10,262 bases of DNA, taken from the NCBI GenBank assembly GCA_902476665.1, contig CABSEO010000038.1:1-10262 (forward strand), written 5' to 3'. The translations under genes and the position numbers were made by a program. The stretch comes from an uncultured Emergencia sp. Its GTDB lineage: Bacteria; Bacillota; Clostridia; Peptostreptococcales; Anaerovoracaceae. Of this stretch, positions 1-6,730 are shown one piece after another; position 1 is the stretch's first letter, and each line of letters starts with the position of its first letter. Below the pieces are notes generated by a model, which saw nothing but the letters and a program-made list of their open reading frames with translations, had not been told where the DNA came from and ran no database searches.

Positions 1-2070
1 GTTCAGGTGGTGTGCACCCTGTCCGAAGTAACCGCTGAGCAGTTTTACCAGTGTATCTTTTCTGCTTTCCTTATCCTTACCTAAAGAATCCGGAGTGATG
101 CTGAAGGTATTGGAGATACCATCCTGACAAGTGTTCCAGTCAATCTTGGCAACAGAGTTCAGTGAAGCTACTGCACCTGTGTTGTCTCTGCAATGCATTG
201 GATTAGCACCAGGAGCAAACGGAGTACCTGCTCTTCTTCCGTCAGGTGTATTACCTGTCTTCTTTCCGTACCTTACATTAGAAGTAATGGTCAGTACAGA
301 CAGAGTTGTTACTGCATTTCTGTAAGCCGGCTGTTTTCTCAGCTCAGCAATGGATTTTTCACTGATTGCAACTGCCAGATTATCCACTCTGTCATCGTCG
401 TTTCCGTATTTAGGGAAATCCCCCTCTGTTCTGAAATCAACGATAACACCGTTTTCATCCTTAATAGGATATACCTTTGCGTATTTAATCGCGGACAGAG
501 AGTCAGCTGCTACGGAGAATCCGGCAACACCGAATGCCATCAGTCTCTTAACCTCAGAATCCAGGAATGCCATCTGAGATCTTTCGTAGTCATACTTATC
601 GTGCATGAAATGAATGATGTTCATGATTCTTGCATAAACGCTCATGAGCCATTCCAGATAGATGTTATATCTTCTCCATACTTCATCAAAGTCCAGAGGA
701 CCGTCTCCCATTGGTTCCATCTGAGGTCCGATATGTTCGCCGGTTCTTTCGTCAACACCGCCGTTAATTGCCAGCAGCAGTGCTTTTGCAAGGTTACATC
801 TTGCTCCGAAGAACTGCATCTGCTGTCCCATTTCAATTGCGGATACACAGCATGCGATAGAATAGTCATCGCCATAGCAAGGTCTCATCTTATCATCATT
901 CTCGTACTGAATGGAATCTGTGTCGATAGAAACCTGTGCGCAGAATCTCTTGAAAGGTTCAGGCAGATCCTTGGACCAGAGTACAGTCAGGTTTGGTTCC
1001 GGTGCAGGTCCCAGGTTGTACAGAGTGTTCAGATATCTGTAAGTCATCTTGGTTACTCTGTGTCTTCCGTCAGCACCGACACCTGCCAGACCCTCTGTAA
1101 TCCACATAGGGTCGCCGCCGAACAGTTCATTATATTCGGTAGTTCTCAGATGTCTTGCAACTCTCAACTTCAGGATAAAGTCATCAATGAATTCCTGAAT
1201 CTGTTCTTCTGTATATTTGCCGTTTTTCAGGTCTCTTTCTGCATAAACATCGATAAAGGTGGCAGTTCTTCCCAGAGACATAGCTGCGCCGTTTTCTTCT
1301 TTAATACCAGCCAGATAAGCAAAGTATACCCACTGAATAGCTTCTTTTACGTCAGTTGCCGGCTTGGAAATATCATAACCGTATTTTTCAGCCATTTTCT
1401 TGATTTCCTTCAGTGCAGCGATCTGGTTCCAGATTTCTTCTGCCAGTCTTACATTTTCTTCATTCATGATAGGTCTGGAGGCAATTTCATCGTGATCAGC
1501 CTGCTTTGCTTCAATCAGCCTATCAATACCATAAAGGGCAGCTCTTCTGTAGTCACCGATGATTCTTCCTCTACCGTAAGCATCAGGAAGACCTGTGATG
1601 TAACCCAGATGTCTTGCCTTTCTCATTTCAGGAGAATATGCTTTGAATACGCCATCATTGTGTGTTGTAACATAATTGAACATAAATTCAATTTCTTCAG
1701 GCAGCTTTTCTCCGTATTCAGCAACCTCTTCTCTTACCATTTTAATTCCGCCGAACGGACAGATACCTCTCTTTAACGGTTCATCTGTCTGCAGACCTAC
1801 GATAATATCTTTTCCTTCAATAATATATCCCGGATCATAAGCATTGATTCTCATGATCTTGCTTGCATCTACTTTTAAAGTTCCGCCGTTGTGTCTTTCT
1901 TCTACCAGCAACTGCTTTACTTTCTCATTTACTTCTGTAGTTCTTTCAGTCGGTCCTGCAAGAAAACTCTCGTCACCGTCATACGGTGTGTAGTTCAGGT
2001 TGATAAAGTCATCAACGTTAATTGTGGTTTCCCAAGCTCCGGATTTGAAGCCTTCCCATGCATTGTTCAT
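1..2070 (-). CDS. pflB: Pyruvate formate-lyase (formate C-acetyltransferase), 3' end cut off by window edge
   Basis: Cytoplasmic glycyl-radical enzyme converting pyruvate and CoA to acetyl-CoA and formate in anaerobic fermentation. The minus strand reads open for 690 codons from ATG at 2068-2070, beginning [20 protein letters not shown], and is still open at base 1. The E. coli enzyme has 760 residues, so roughly the last 55-60 residues, including the C-terminal loop with the radical glycine, lie outside. The catalytic cysteine pair is intact at Cys407-Cys408 in SIACCVSA (E. coli Cys418-Cys419). Arg424 in QMQFFGAR matches E. coli Arg435 at the same spacing. The N-terminal [19 protein letters not shown] and the stretch [15 protein letters not shown] [19 protein letters not shown] are typical of true PFL rather than of glycerol or choline glycyl-radical lyases. 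An AAGGAG ribosome site lies 10 nt before the ATG. The activating enzyme (pflA) is not in the window and may lie further left. Identification is near certain. Confidence 0.97.
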   Translation of the reverse strand, partial: MNNAWEGFKSGAWETTINVDDFINLNYTPYDGDESFLAGPTERTTEVNEKVKQLLVEERHNGGTLKVDASKIMRINAYDPGYIIEGKDIIVGLQTDEPLKRGICPFGGIKMVREEVAEYGEKLPEEIEFMFNYVTTHNDGVFKAYSPEMRKARHLGYITGLPDAYGRGRIIGDYRRAALYGIDRLIEAKQADHDEIASRPIMNEENVRLAEEIWNQIAALKEIKKMAEKYGYDISKPATDVKEAIQWVYFAYLAGIKEENGAAMSLGRTATFIDVYAERDLKNGKYTEEQIQEFIDDFILKLRVARHLRTTEYNELFGGDPMWITEGLAGVGADGRHRVTKMTYRYLNTLYNLGPAPEPNLTVLWSKDLPEPFKRFCAQVSIDTDSIQYENDDKMRPCYGDDYSIACCVSAIEMGQQMQFFGARCNLAKALLLAINGGVDERTGEHIGPQMEPMGDGPLDFDEVWRRYNIYLEWLMSVYARIMNIIHFMHDKYDYERSQMAFLDSEVKRLMAFGVAGFSVAADSLSAIKYAKVYPIKDENGVIVDFRTEGDFPKYGNDDDRVDNLAVAISEKSIAELRKQPAYRNAVTTLSVLTITSNVRYGKKTGNTPDGRRAGTPFAPGANPMHCRDNTGAVASLNSVAKIDWNTCQDGISNTFSITPDSLGKDKESRKDTLVKLLSGYFGQGAHHLN

Positions 2071-2144
2071 TGGCTGCGTTCTCCTTTTCTTCTTAAATCA
2101 TATCAGTTATATTTTTCATCGAAACAAGATGATATCAAACCGCA

Positions 2145-2159
2145 TGCAGGTCTCCTGCA
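2145..2159 (-). other. Small leader hairpin in the pflB 5' untranslated region
   Basis: TGCAGG and CCTGCA form a perfect 6-bp G/C-rich stem around a 3-nt loop (plus-strand TCT, GA-rich as RNA). It lies 75 nt upstream of the pflB start and well clear of the ribosome site. It has no T run after it on the minus strand, so it is not a terminator. It could protect or structure the 5' end of the mRNA; this role is inference. Confidence 0.4.
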
Positions 2160-2225
2160 CAGAAAATCTGCTACGATTTCAGTCTATGTGTCATATAACT
2201 TTCTATATCAGGTGTTTACCCGACA

Positions 2226-2247
2226 TTTTGGATTTTAATCCACAAAA
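2226..2247 (-). other. Imperfect A/T-rich dyad in the pflB leader
   Basis: Read on the minus strand, TTTTG then GATT pair with AATC then CAAAA, giving a 9-bp stem with a 2-nt TG bulge and a 2-nt centre. It lies between the candidate promoter and the pflB start. The stem is mostly A/T, so it may be a protein site or simply chance symmetry in A/T-rich DNA. Confidence 0.25.
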
Positions 2248-2292
2248 CTACGCTTTTTCACAAGTTTCGATGTTGTGCATGAATCCTGTATG

Positions 2293-2302
2293 TTGTATAC
2301 AA
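2293..2302. promoter_or_regulatory. Perfect 10-bp palindrome TTGTATACAA at the predicted pfl transcription start
   Basis: The palindrome begins 4 bp downstream of the -10 hexamer of the candidate pfl promoter, so it covers the expected start point. That is a classic repressor position. The alternating core GTATAC with short arms resembles sites of GntR-type winged-helix regulators in general shape, but no specific regulator can be named. It is not a Rex or FNR consensus. Confidence 0.4.
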
Positions 2303-2306
2303 GATA

Positions 2307-2335
2307 TTTATAAAATTTTGGTTACGCTGTCACAA
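2307..2335 (-). promoter_or_regulatory. Candidate sigma-70/sigma-A promoter for pflB
   Basis: On the minus strand a TTGTGA -35 box (plus-strand TCACAA, 2330-2335) is separated by exactly 17 nt from a TATAAA -10 box (plus-strand TTTATA, 2307-2312). The matches to consensus are 4 of 6 and 5 of 6. Transcription would start near 2300 and leave a leader of about 230 nt. Other pfl genes often have several promoters, and weaker -10-like boxes exist further downstream in this leader. Confidence 0.55.
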
Positions 2336-2396
2336 ACTCCGTATCTCCTCGTCGTTATGGACAAGTAACCTCTCATTGCCGCCTACATGATACCGC

Positions 2397-2426
2397 AAAA
2401 AGGGCACCTCCGTCAACACCCTTTTT
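2397..2426. terminator. Bidirectional terminator-like hairpin between divergent promoters
   Basis: AAAAAGGG (2397-2404) pairs with CCCTTTTT (2419-2426) around a 14-nt loop, with the T run continuing to 2427. The arm composition gives an A run, a G/C core and a T run on either strand. It lies between the candidate pfl promoter on its left and the candidate AI-2E promoter on its right. There it would terminate neither gene's own mRNA and may act as an insulator against antisense transcription. The stem has only three G-C pairs, so activity is uncertain. Confidence 0.4.
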
Positions 2427-2455
2427 TGAACTTTTTTTGTACTTTTTTATATACT
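2426..2455 (+). promoter_or_regulatory. Candidate promoter for the AI-2E-family gene
   Basis: TTGAAC (2426-2431, 4 of 6 to consensus) and TATACT (2450-2455, 5 of 6) are separated by 18 nt of T-rich DNA. Transcription would begin near 2462, giving a leader of about 108 nt. The -35 box touches the right arm of the hairpin at 2397-2426. T-rich sequence makes chance matches likely, so confidence is modest. Confidence 0.35.
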
Positions 2456-2475
2456 TCTCTGCACAAAATTCTGTC

Positions 2476-2501
2476 AAAAAAAAAAGACGATTTCAAATCG
2501 T
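2476..2501 (-). terminator. Palindrome ACGATTTCAAATCGT next to a ten-base A run (weak minus-strand terminator)
   Basis: Bases 2487-2501 form a 15-bp palindrome with 7-bp arms around a central C. On the minus strand it is followed after one base by ten T residues (plus-strand A run 2476-2485), which is the layout of an intrinsic terminator pointing toward pfl. The usable stem is only 5-6 bp and A/T-rich, so it could equally be an operator in the leader of the AI-2E gene. Confidence 0.3.
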
Positions 2502-2569
2502 TTCCCATCACTTTTTTCAATATTTTCAAAGTGTTTCTGACATACTACATTCAGGAGGTTCCACAAATT

Positions 2570-3520
2570 ATGTCAAAAATACTGACCATCAGTTTCACAG
2601 TCATTTTTCTCTTTTTAATACGTCGTGCACTGCTTCCAGCCGTCATCGGCCTAGTTATCGCATTTGTTCTCGATCCTTATGTTCAGTGGATTTCAATAAA
2701 ACTGGGAGGCAGACGACTTCCTGCTGTACTAATTTCATATCTGACAGTAATCGCTGCCGCATCCGCTATTGTATGGGGATTTGCAGATATTATTGCCGGA
2801 AAGCTGGAAACCGGCTCCTTTCAGGAAATACAAAACTCATTGAACAGCTATTATCTGCAATATCGAGACGTGTTTTCTGATCTTTTCGGATTCACCGTAA
2901 AAGGTCCTGATATGGTGAAACTTCTGCAAAGCCTTGGCAGCGGAGCAGTAAAGTTTTTTATTGGCATGGTGGCAGGTATTTATCTCCTGAAGGACAAAGC
3001 CTTTTTCCTCCGCCTAGGCAATCAGACTCTGCATCTGTTGCTTCCACAAAAAACACATGGCCTGGTTCGGGAAATTCTGTTTGAAGTCAATGATGTGATC
3101 TCAGCTTTTCTAAGAGGCGTCTTTGTGGATTCTGTTGTCGTTGCTTTTTTGTCAGCGCTGGCACTCTCTTTTTTGGGGGTAGATTTTGCCATATTCATCG
3201 GTTGTTTTGCAGGAATTGCCAACATTATCCCATATTTCGGACCGGTCATCGGCATTGTTCCTGCATTTTTATCGGCACTGGCAGATGGCGGTCTGACCCT
3301 GGCAGTTCTTGCTGCCTCGTCTTTATTTGCTGTTCAGCAGATAGAATGCAATTTCATTTATCCCCGAATCATCGGAAAATCCACCGGCCTTCACCCTCTC
3401 TTTGTCCTCATAGCCGTATCTGCAGCGGGCACTCTGGGTGGTCTTCTTTGGATGATTCTCGCTGTGCCGATAGCGGGAATCATCAAGGTCCTGATATGCA
3501 AATGGGCGGAAAATCAGTAA
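2570..3520 (+). CDS. AI-2E family transporter (PF01594-type permease)
   Basis: Integral membrane protein of 316 residues. The family was named for E. coli TqsA (autoinducer-2 export), but members also include sodium/proton antiporters and many of unknown substrate, so no specific cargo is assigned. Hydrophobic helices are visible at about 5-35, 52-75, 125-140, 185-205, 206-235, 242-258 and 275-310, with a soluble stretch near 80-120. The family hallmark NIIPYFGPVIG is at 218-228, followed by IYPRIIGKSTGLHP at 263-276. The start is ATG 2570, 11 nt after a perfect AGGAGG at 2553-2558. The open frame extends upstream to 2387, but that part is lysine- and phenylalanine-rich, covers the candidate promoter and has no ribosome site. 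The protein is slightly short compared with typical members of 330-400 residues. It stands alone, divergent from pfl and convergent with the folate gene, with no clear terminator in the 60-nt gap that follows. Confidence 0.88.
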   Translation: MSKILTISFTVIFLFLIRRALLPAVIGLVIAFVLDPYVQWISIKLGGRRLPAVLISYLTVIAAASAIVWGFADIIAGKLETGSFQEIQNSLNSYYLQYRDVFSDLFGFTVKGPDMVKLLQSLGSGAVKFFIGMVAGIYLLKDKAFFLRLGNQTLHLLLPQKTHGLVREILFEVNDVISAFLRGVFVDSVVVAFLSALALSFLGVDFAIFIGCFAGIANIIPYFGPVIGIVPAFLSALADGGLTLAVLAASSLFAVQQIECNFIYPRIIGKSTGLHPLFVLIAVSAAGTLGGLLWMILAVPIAGIIKVLICKWAENQ

Positions 3521-3580
3521 TATGGGTGCTGCCGTTCTACCGTAAAATTAGCACTGACCTTAGTTTCTGCTATAAACACG

Positions 3581-4135
3581 TTATTCAGTAAACACTTTAT
3601 CCATCACTCTGTCATGAGGTTCCCGCGGCACCAGTTCCACTTTCTGAACTTCAAAAGCTGCCGCCGCAATGTCTGCATTTATGCATCCCGGCAGAAATCT
3701 GTCATAATAGCCTCCCCCCATCCCCATTCGGTTGCACTTCTCGTCAAAAGCCGTACAGGGGCAGATGACGAGATCAATTTCTTCAGGCAAAATTTCGGCA
3801 GAGGTCTCACGAATAGGCTCCATAATTCCATAAGCGCCCTTTTTCCAACAGTCCGGACCATCCGGTACCAGTGCGATCATCTCTGTTTTGCTGATACACA
3901 ATGGAAACGCTATTTTTTTTCCTTCTGTCTCCGCCACACGTTCCAGCTCGTCAAGGCGGACTTCTCCTTTTATTCCCTTGTAAATCAGGATTATCCGGGC
4001 ATGTCTGAATTCCGCAGAGGCAGCTATTTTTTCTGAAATTGCAGAAGAAAACTGTATTCTATCTGTTTCCGAAAGAGCCTCCCTTCCAGAAATTCCATAT
4101 TTGCGTATGGTTTTCCTATCTTCCTGCCTTTTCAT
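3581..4135 (-). CDS. 5-formyltetrahydrofolate cyclo-ligase (MTHF synthetase)
   Basis: Cytoplasmic enzyme converting 5-formyltetrahydrofolate plus ATP to 5,10-methenyltetrahydrofolate, returning stored folate to the one-carbon pool. The 184-residue length is normal for the family (E. coli YgfA is similar). The diagnostic glycine-rich ATP/substrate motif is at 135-148 as NRMGMGGGYYDRFL, preceded by DLVICPCTAFD at 121-131 and followed by the C-terminal PREPHDRVMDKVFTE. Its ATG overlaps the stop of the upstream transporter gene in an ATGA junction (4132-4135). Only a weak GGTGA precedes it, so translation is probably coupled to the transporter. The gene is convergent with the AI-2E gene. No strong terminator is visible in the 60 nt after its stop; only a 5-bp TAGCA/TGCTA pairing at 3549-3572 was seen. 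Confidence 0.95.
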   Translation of the reverse strand: MKRQEDRKTIRKYGISGREALSETDRIQFSSAISEKIAASAEFRHARIILIYKGIKGEVRLDELERVAETEGKKIAFPLCISKTEMIALVPDGPDCWKKGAYGIMEPIRETSAEILPEEIDLVICPCTAFDEKCNRMGMGGGYYDRFLPGCINADIAAAAFEVQKVELVPREPHDRVMDKVFTE

Positions 4136-5073
4136 TTTTCACCATTCTTTTCTTCTCGGTTTACAATATAAATGCCTGCACATACCAGAGCCAGTGCAGA
4201 CAGACTCTGTAACCACGAAAGACTGCTGTTTTCATGAAGAAATGCTGCCGATAAAACGACTCCGAAGATCGGTGTGGTAAAGCCGAATACTGCGACCTTT
4301 GATACAGAATTATACTTTAGAAGAACGCTCCATACCGAATAGGCCACTGCCGAAATCAGCGCCATATAAAGAAGCAGTACATACCCTTGGAAAGACACAC
4401 CTGAAATACTTCCACCGAAGGCAATACCTGCGACAGTCATAATGAGACCGCCCAGAATAAACTGATAACCACTGAGAACCACCGGATTCTCTCTTCTTGA
4501 ATAAATTTTGATCAGCACAGAAGAGAACGCGTAAGACAGACAGGCAATCAAAAGAAATCCTTCTCCGTTTAGAGCAATTCCGCCCCCAAGACCGCCACCT
4601 CCAAGATTTACAAGAACGACCCCGGCAAATCCGATGAGACAGCCAAATCCTTTCAACGGCGTAAGACTTTCCTGATGATAAACAAGACTTGCAAGAAGCA
4701 CCGCCATGAACACATTGGCCCCTTCCATAATAGAGCCTTTTACGCCTGTGGTATGTGCCAGTCCCACATAGAAAAAAACGTACTGTACTGCAGTCTGGCA
4801 CATACTGATTTTAAATACCATTCCCCAGGACGTTTTTTTCGGTGCCAGGAGTTTTCGTTCTTTCAGGCTGCAGACACAGACTACCAGAATTCCTGCAAGA
4901 GTAAATCTGATACCCGCAAACAGAATCTGTGACCAAGTATCTCCGTCACCAATCTCGAATAGCTGATAGCCGATTTTTATACACGGAAAAGCACTGCCCC
5001 ACAAAAAGCAGCAGAGAAGTGCCAGTAAGCATACAATACTGTTCTTAGTCAAAAAGGTTTCTTTTTCTTTCAT
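4132..5073 (-). CDS. EamA/DMT-superfamily transporter (ten-helix drug/metabolite type)
   Basis: Inner-membrane protein of 313 residues with two EamA-like repeats and about ten predicted helices, at roughly 10-33, 47-70, 85-105, 115-133, 140-158, 171-190, 197-220, 229-250, 258-279 and 286-304. The first repeat has the usual FLWGSAFP near 23-30. A flexible GGGGLGGG linker at 158-165 lies between the halves. Family members export amino acids, nucleosides or metabolites, and the substrate cannot be read from sequence. The start is ATG at 5073 or the adjacent GTG at 5076, one residue different; neither has a strong ribosome site (GAAAG about 10-12 nt before). It begins 46 nt after the deacylase stop with no terminator between, and its stop overlaps the folate gene start by 4 nt. 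It may therefore belong to the same long transcript, or use its own unrecognised promoter. Confidence 0.9.
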   Translation of the reverse strand: MKEKETFLTKNSIVCLLALLCCFLWGSAFPCIKIGYQLFEIGDGDTWSQILFAGIRFTLAGILVVCVCSLKERKLLAPKKTSWGMVFKISMCQTAVQYVFFYVGLAHTTGVKGSIMEGANVFMAVLLASLVYHQESLTPLKGFGCLIGFAGVVLVNLGGGGLGGGIALNGEGFLLIACLSYAFSSVLIKIYSRRENPVVLSGYQFILGGLIMTVAGIAFGGSISGVSFQGYVLLLYMALISAVAYSVWSVLLKYNSVSKVAVFGFTTPIFGVVLSAAFLHENSSLSWLQSLSALALVCAGIYIVNREEKNGEK

Positions 5074-5119
5074 CACAACATCATCTTTCGTTTAAGGATT
5101 ATCTTTATTATAAACCTTT

Positions 5120-6481
5120 TTATCCCCGTTGAAAAGCCAGGAACGTTCCCAGTCTGTCACAAATAATTTTCTGGTGCTCTACAGCGACTTTTCCTGCAAG
5201 AAGCACATAATCTATCCCTAGAGGCGGTACTCTCAAATTATCATAGGAAGCTCCATCCGCAATAGTATCAGGATTAAAAATTGTCAGATCAGCCCATCCT
5301 CCCACAGCAATCCTCCCTCTGTCGTTTAAGGATAATCTGTCAGCAGGCTTCACCGTCATCTTTTTTAAAGCTTCCATCAAAGAGAGAGCCTTTTTTTCCC
5401 GAACATAGTTTCCTAAAACGCGCGGAAAGGTGCCTGCCGCACGGGGATGCCCATTTCCGTTGAACAAAATGCCGTCACTTCCAATCATACCATGCTTATC
5501 CGCAAGAGCAGCTGTAATTTCATCTTCATTCATAATAAACCCCACAGCCAGCATTTCCGGATAAGCCGCTCGAGCCGCCTTAAGAAGTTCCTCTGTACAG
5601 AACATATTTTTATACGGGTCCTGTGTCAGCATAATATCTCCAATATTTCTGCACCACTGCTTAAGACTTTCCTTTGAGAAAACTTCACTGCCGATAGATG
5701 TAGAAAAGGCATTATAAGGGTAAGTATCAAAATCCAATAACGGATTATTTGCTATCATCTGATCAATAAGCCTAAGCGAGTCTTTCATCTGGCCCGTGGC
5801 TGAGCAGCTGCAGAGATGAGAAATCTGAAATTTTACGCCTGTAGCTTCTGACAATGCATTCATCTCTTTCAGAGATTCAATGGCCCCGCTTCCGGATTGA
5901 CGAAAATGCGCCGCAGCCAGATATCTGGAATCTGATAACAGGGAAAGTGCGTCAGCCATATCTTCAAAGGTCATGGCAGGATCATATTCAATCCCAAAGG
6001 ATATGCCTGCAGCACCCTGTGCAAGTTCTGATGATAGCATATCTCTGATCACTTTTCTCTGCTCATCAGACATAACTTCATTATGCCCCAGAGAAAGGCT
6101 CTCTCTCAAAGTGTTATAGCCTGCCAGCATTACCCAATTAACAGGACTTCCTCCCAGTCGTTCGATACTGCTTTTAAACTCAGCCAGACTTTGATACTGT
6201 GTTCCGCAGTTCCCTCCGCAGGCAGTCGTCACCCCCATCATCAGCATCAGATTTCCGATATCAAACTCCGGGCGTCCTTCAGTCAGATCATCCTCATGCA
6301 TATGAATGTCAATGAATCCGGGAGAAACCACACGGTGTTCTATATTTATCACTTTCTTTGCCACAGGTTCATTCTGACCGATATATGAAATTCTGCCATC
6401 TACGATCCCTATATTGGCTTTTTTCATTCTCTCCTCTTCAAAGTCAGGATAAATACCGCCCTTTAAAAGCAGATCAATCAT
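5120..6481 (-). CDS. N-acyl-D-amino-acid deacylase family amidohydrolase (D-aminoacylase type)
   Basis: Zinc amidohydrolase of 453 residues, probably cytoplasmic since no signal peptide is seen. Characterised relatives remove acyl groups from N-acyl-D-amino acids. The N-terminal MIDLLLKGG strand and PGFIDIHMHEDD give His60-x-His62. GNCG supplies Cys92, matching the zinc cysteine (Cys96) of the Alcaligenes enzyme. His192 (AAHFR) and His222 (ISHL) keep the 30-residue spacing of its two zinc histidines, and Asp336 in MIGSDG is the catalytic acid. GIEYDP (163-168), HPRAAGTFPRVLGNYVRE (345-362) and the C-terminal ADLTIFNPDTI are family signatures. The ATG at 6481 has AAAGGA upstream. A longer in-frame start at 6559 would add a hydrophobic non-homologous tail inside the upstream gene and is rejected. 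The start overlaps the upstream small membrane gene by 8 nt, implying translational coupling. D-amino-acid versus other N-acyl substrates cannot be decided from sequence. Confidence 0.9.
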   Translation of the reverse strand: MIDLLLKGGIYPDFEEERMKKANIGIVDGRISYIGQNEPVAKKVINIEHRVVSPGFIDIHMHEDDLTEGRPEFDIGNLMLMMGVTTACGGNCGTQYQSLAEFKSSIERLGGSPVNWVMLAGYNTLRESLSLGHNEVMSDEQRKVIRDMLSSELAQGAAGISFGIEYDPAMTFEDMADALSLLSDSRYLAAAHFRQSGSGAIESLKEMNALSEATGVKFQISHLCSCSATGQMKDSLRLIDQMIANNPLLDFDTYPYNAFSTSIGSEVFSKESLKQWCRNIGDIMLTQDPYKNMFCTEELLKAARAAYPEMLAVGFIMNEDEITAALADKHGMIGSDGILFNGNGHPRAAGTFPRVLGNYVREKKALSLMEALKKMTVKPADRLSLNDRGRIAVGGWADLTIFNPDTIADGASYDNLRVPPLGIDYVLLAGKVAVEHQKIICDRLGTFLAFQRG

Positions 6482-6728
6482 CTTCAGAATCCTTTCTCTT
6501 CTCTTTACGTTTATACAAAAATAAAACAGCAATATAGCTGAACAGAAAGCCCAGTGCAAGGGTATTCACCGCATCAGCAAATGAAAAACTATCCTTTGTC
6601 AGCAGAAAGAGCACCATCGCTACAAGGGCACCGATAATGATTCCATTTTTATTGATGCCGTACCGCAGCAGCAGAATAAATGCCAAAAAAGAAAAAATCG
6701 CAGGCAGGAAATAAGTGATACCTCCCAC
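6474..6728 (-). CDS. Uncharacterised small membrane protein (84 aa, three predicted helices)
   Basis: I do not recognise a family. From GTG at 6728 the protein is 84 residues: hydrophobic segments at about 4-20, 26-43 and 51-72, then a charged, lysine-rich tail ending KRKEKRKDSEDD that should lie in the cytoplasm by the positive-inside rule. There are no cysteines or obvious metal ligands, and only one acidic/aromatic loop (TKDSFSFAD). The GTG at 6728 is chosen because AGGAGG lies exactly 8 nt upstream; an earlier in-frame GTG at 6737 overlaps that AGGAGG and cannot use it. The gene sits 2 nt after the M20 gene and overlaps the deacylase start by 8 nt. Its place inside the hydrolase operon suggests a role with the YfcC carrier or in anchoring a hydrolase, but that is inference from context only. 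Confidence 0.8.
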   Translation of the reverse strand: MGGITYFLPAIFSFLAFILLLRYGINKNGIIIGALVAMVLFLLTKDSFSFADAVNTLALGFLFSYIAVLFLYKRKEKRKDSEDD

Positions 6729-6730
6729 TT

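Larger units (their letters stand above)
2071..2569. other. Divergent intergenic region between pflB and the AI-2E-family gene
   Basis: About 500 bp of A/T-rich DNA with no credible gene. It holds the pfl leader, of about 230 nt if the promoter at 2307-2335 is used, the pfl promoter and an overlapping palindrome, a bidirectional terminator-like hairpin, a candidate plus-strand promoter, and a second palindrome beside a ten-A run. Its elements are listed separately. Confidence 0.8.

Noticed and set aside
193-1776. A 527-codon open frame on the plus strand, antisense to pflB
   Set aside because: Its translation has no recognisable domain and is rich in Ser, Cys and Phe, as expected from reading a codon-biased gene backwards. 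The opposite strand encodes an unambiguous pyruvate formate-lyase across the whole stretch.
2257-2335. TTCACAA/TCACAA half-sites resembling the TTGTGA half of Rex operators near pfl (a similar TTCACAAG occurs near 9410)
   Set aside because: No half-site has its inverted partner at the correct spacing, so a Rex site cannot be supported; one copy is simply the -35 box.
2387-2569. Upstream extension of the AI-2E-family protein to ATG 2387
   Set aside because: It lacks a ribosome site, lies over promoter- and terminator-like DNA, and has no family resemblance; AGGAGG precedes ATG 2570.
3549-3572. TAGCA/TGCTA pairing between the convergent AI-2E and cyclo-ligase genes
   Set aside because: It has only a 5-bp stem with a 14-nt loop and no T run; too weak to call a terminator.
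6482-6559. N-terminal extension of the D-aminoacylase-type enzyme that would look like a signal peptide
   Set aside because: It is the out-of-frame reading of the small membrane gene. The family N-terminus begins at MIDLLLKGG with its own ribosome site.
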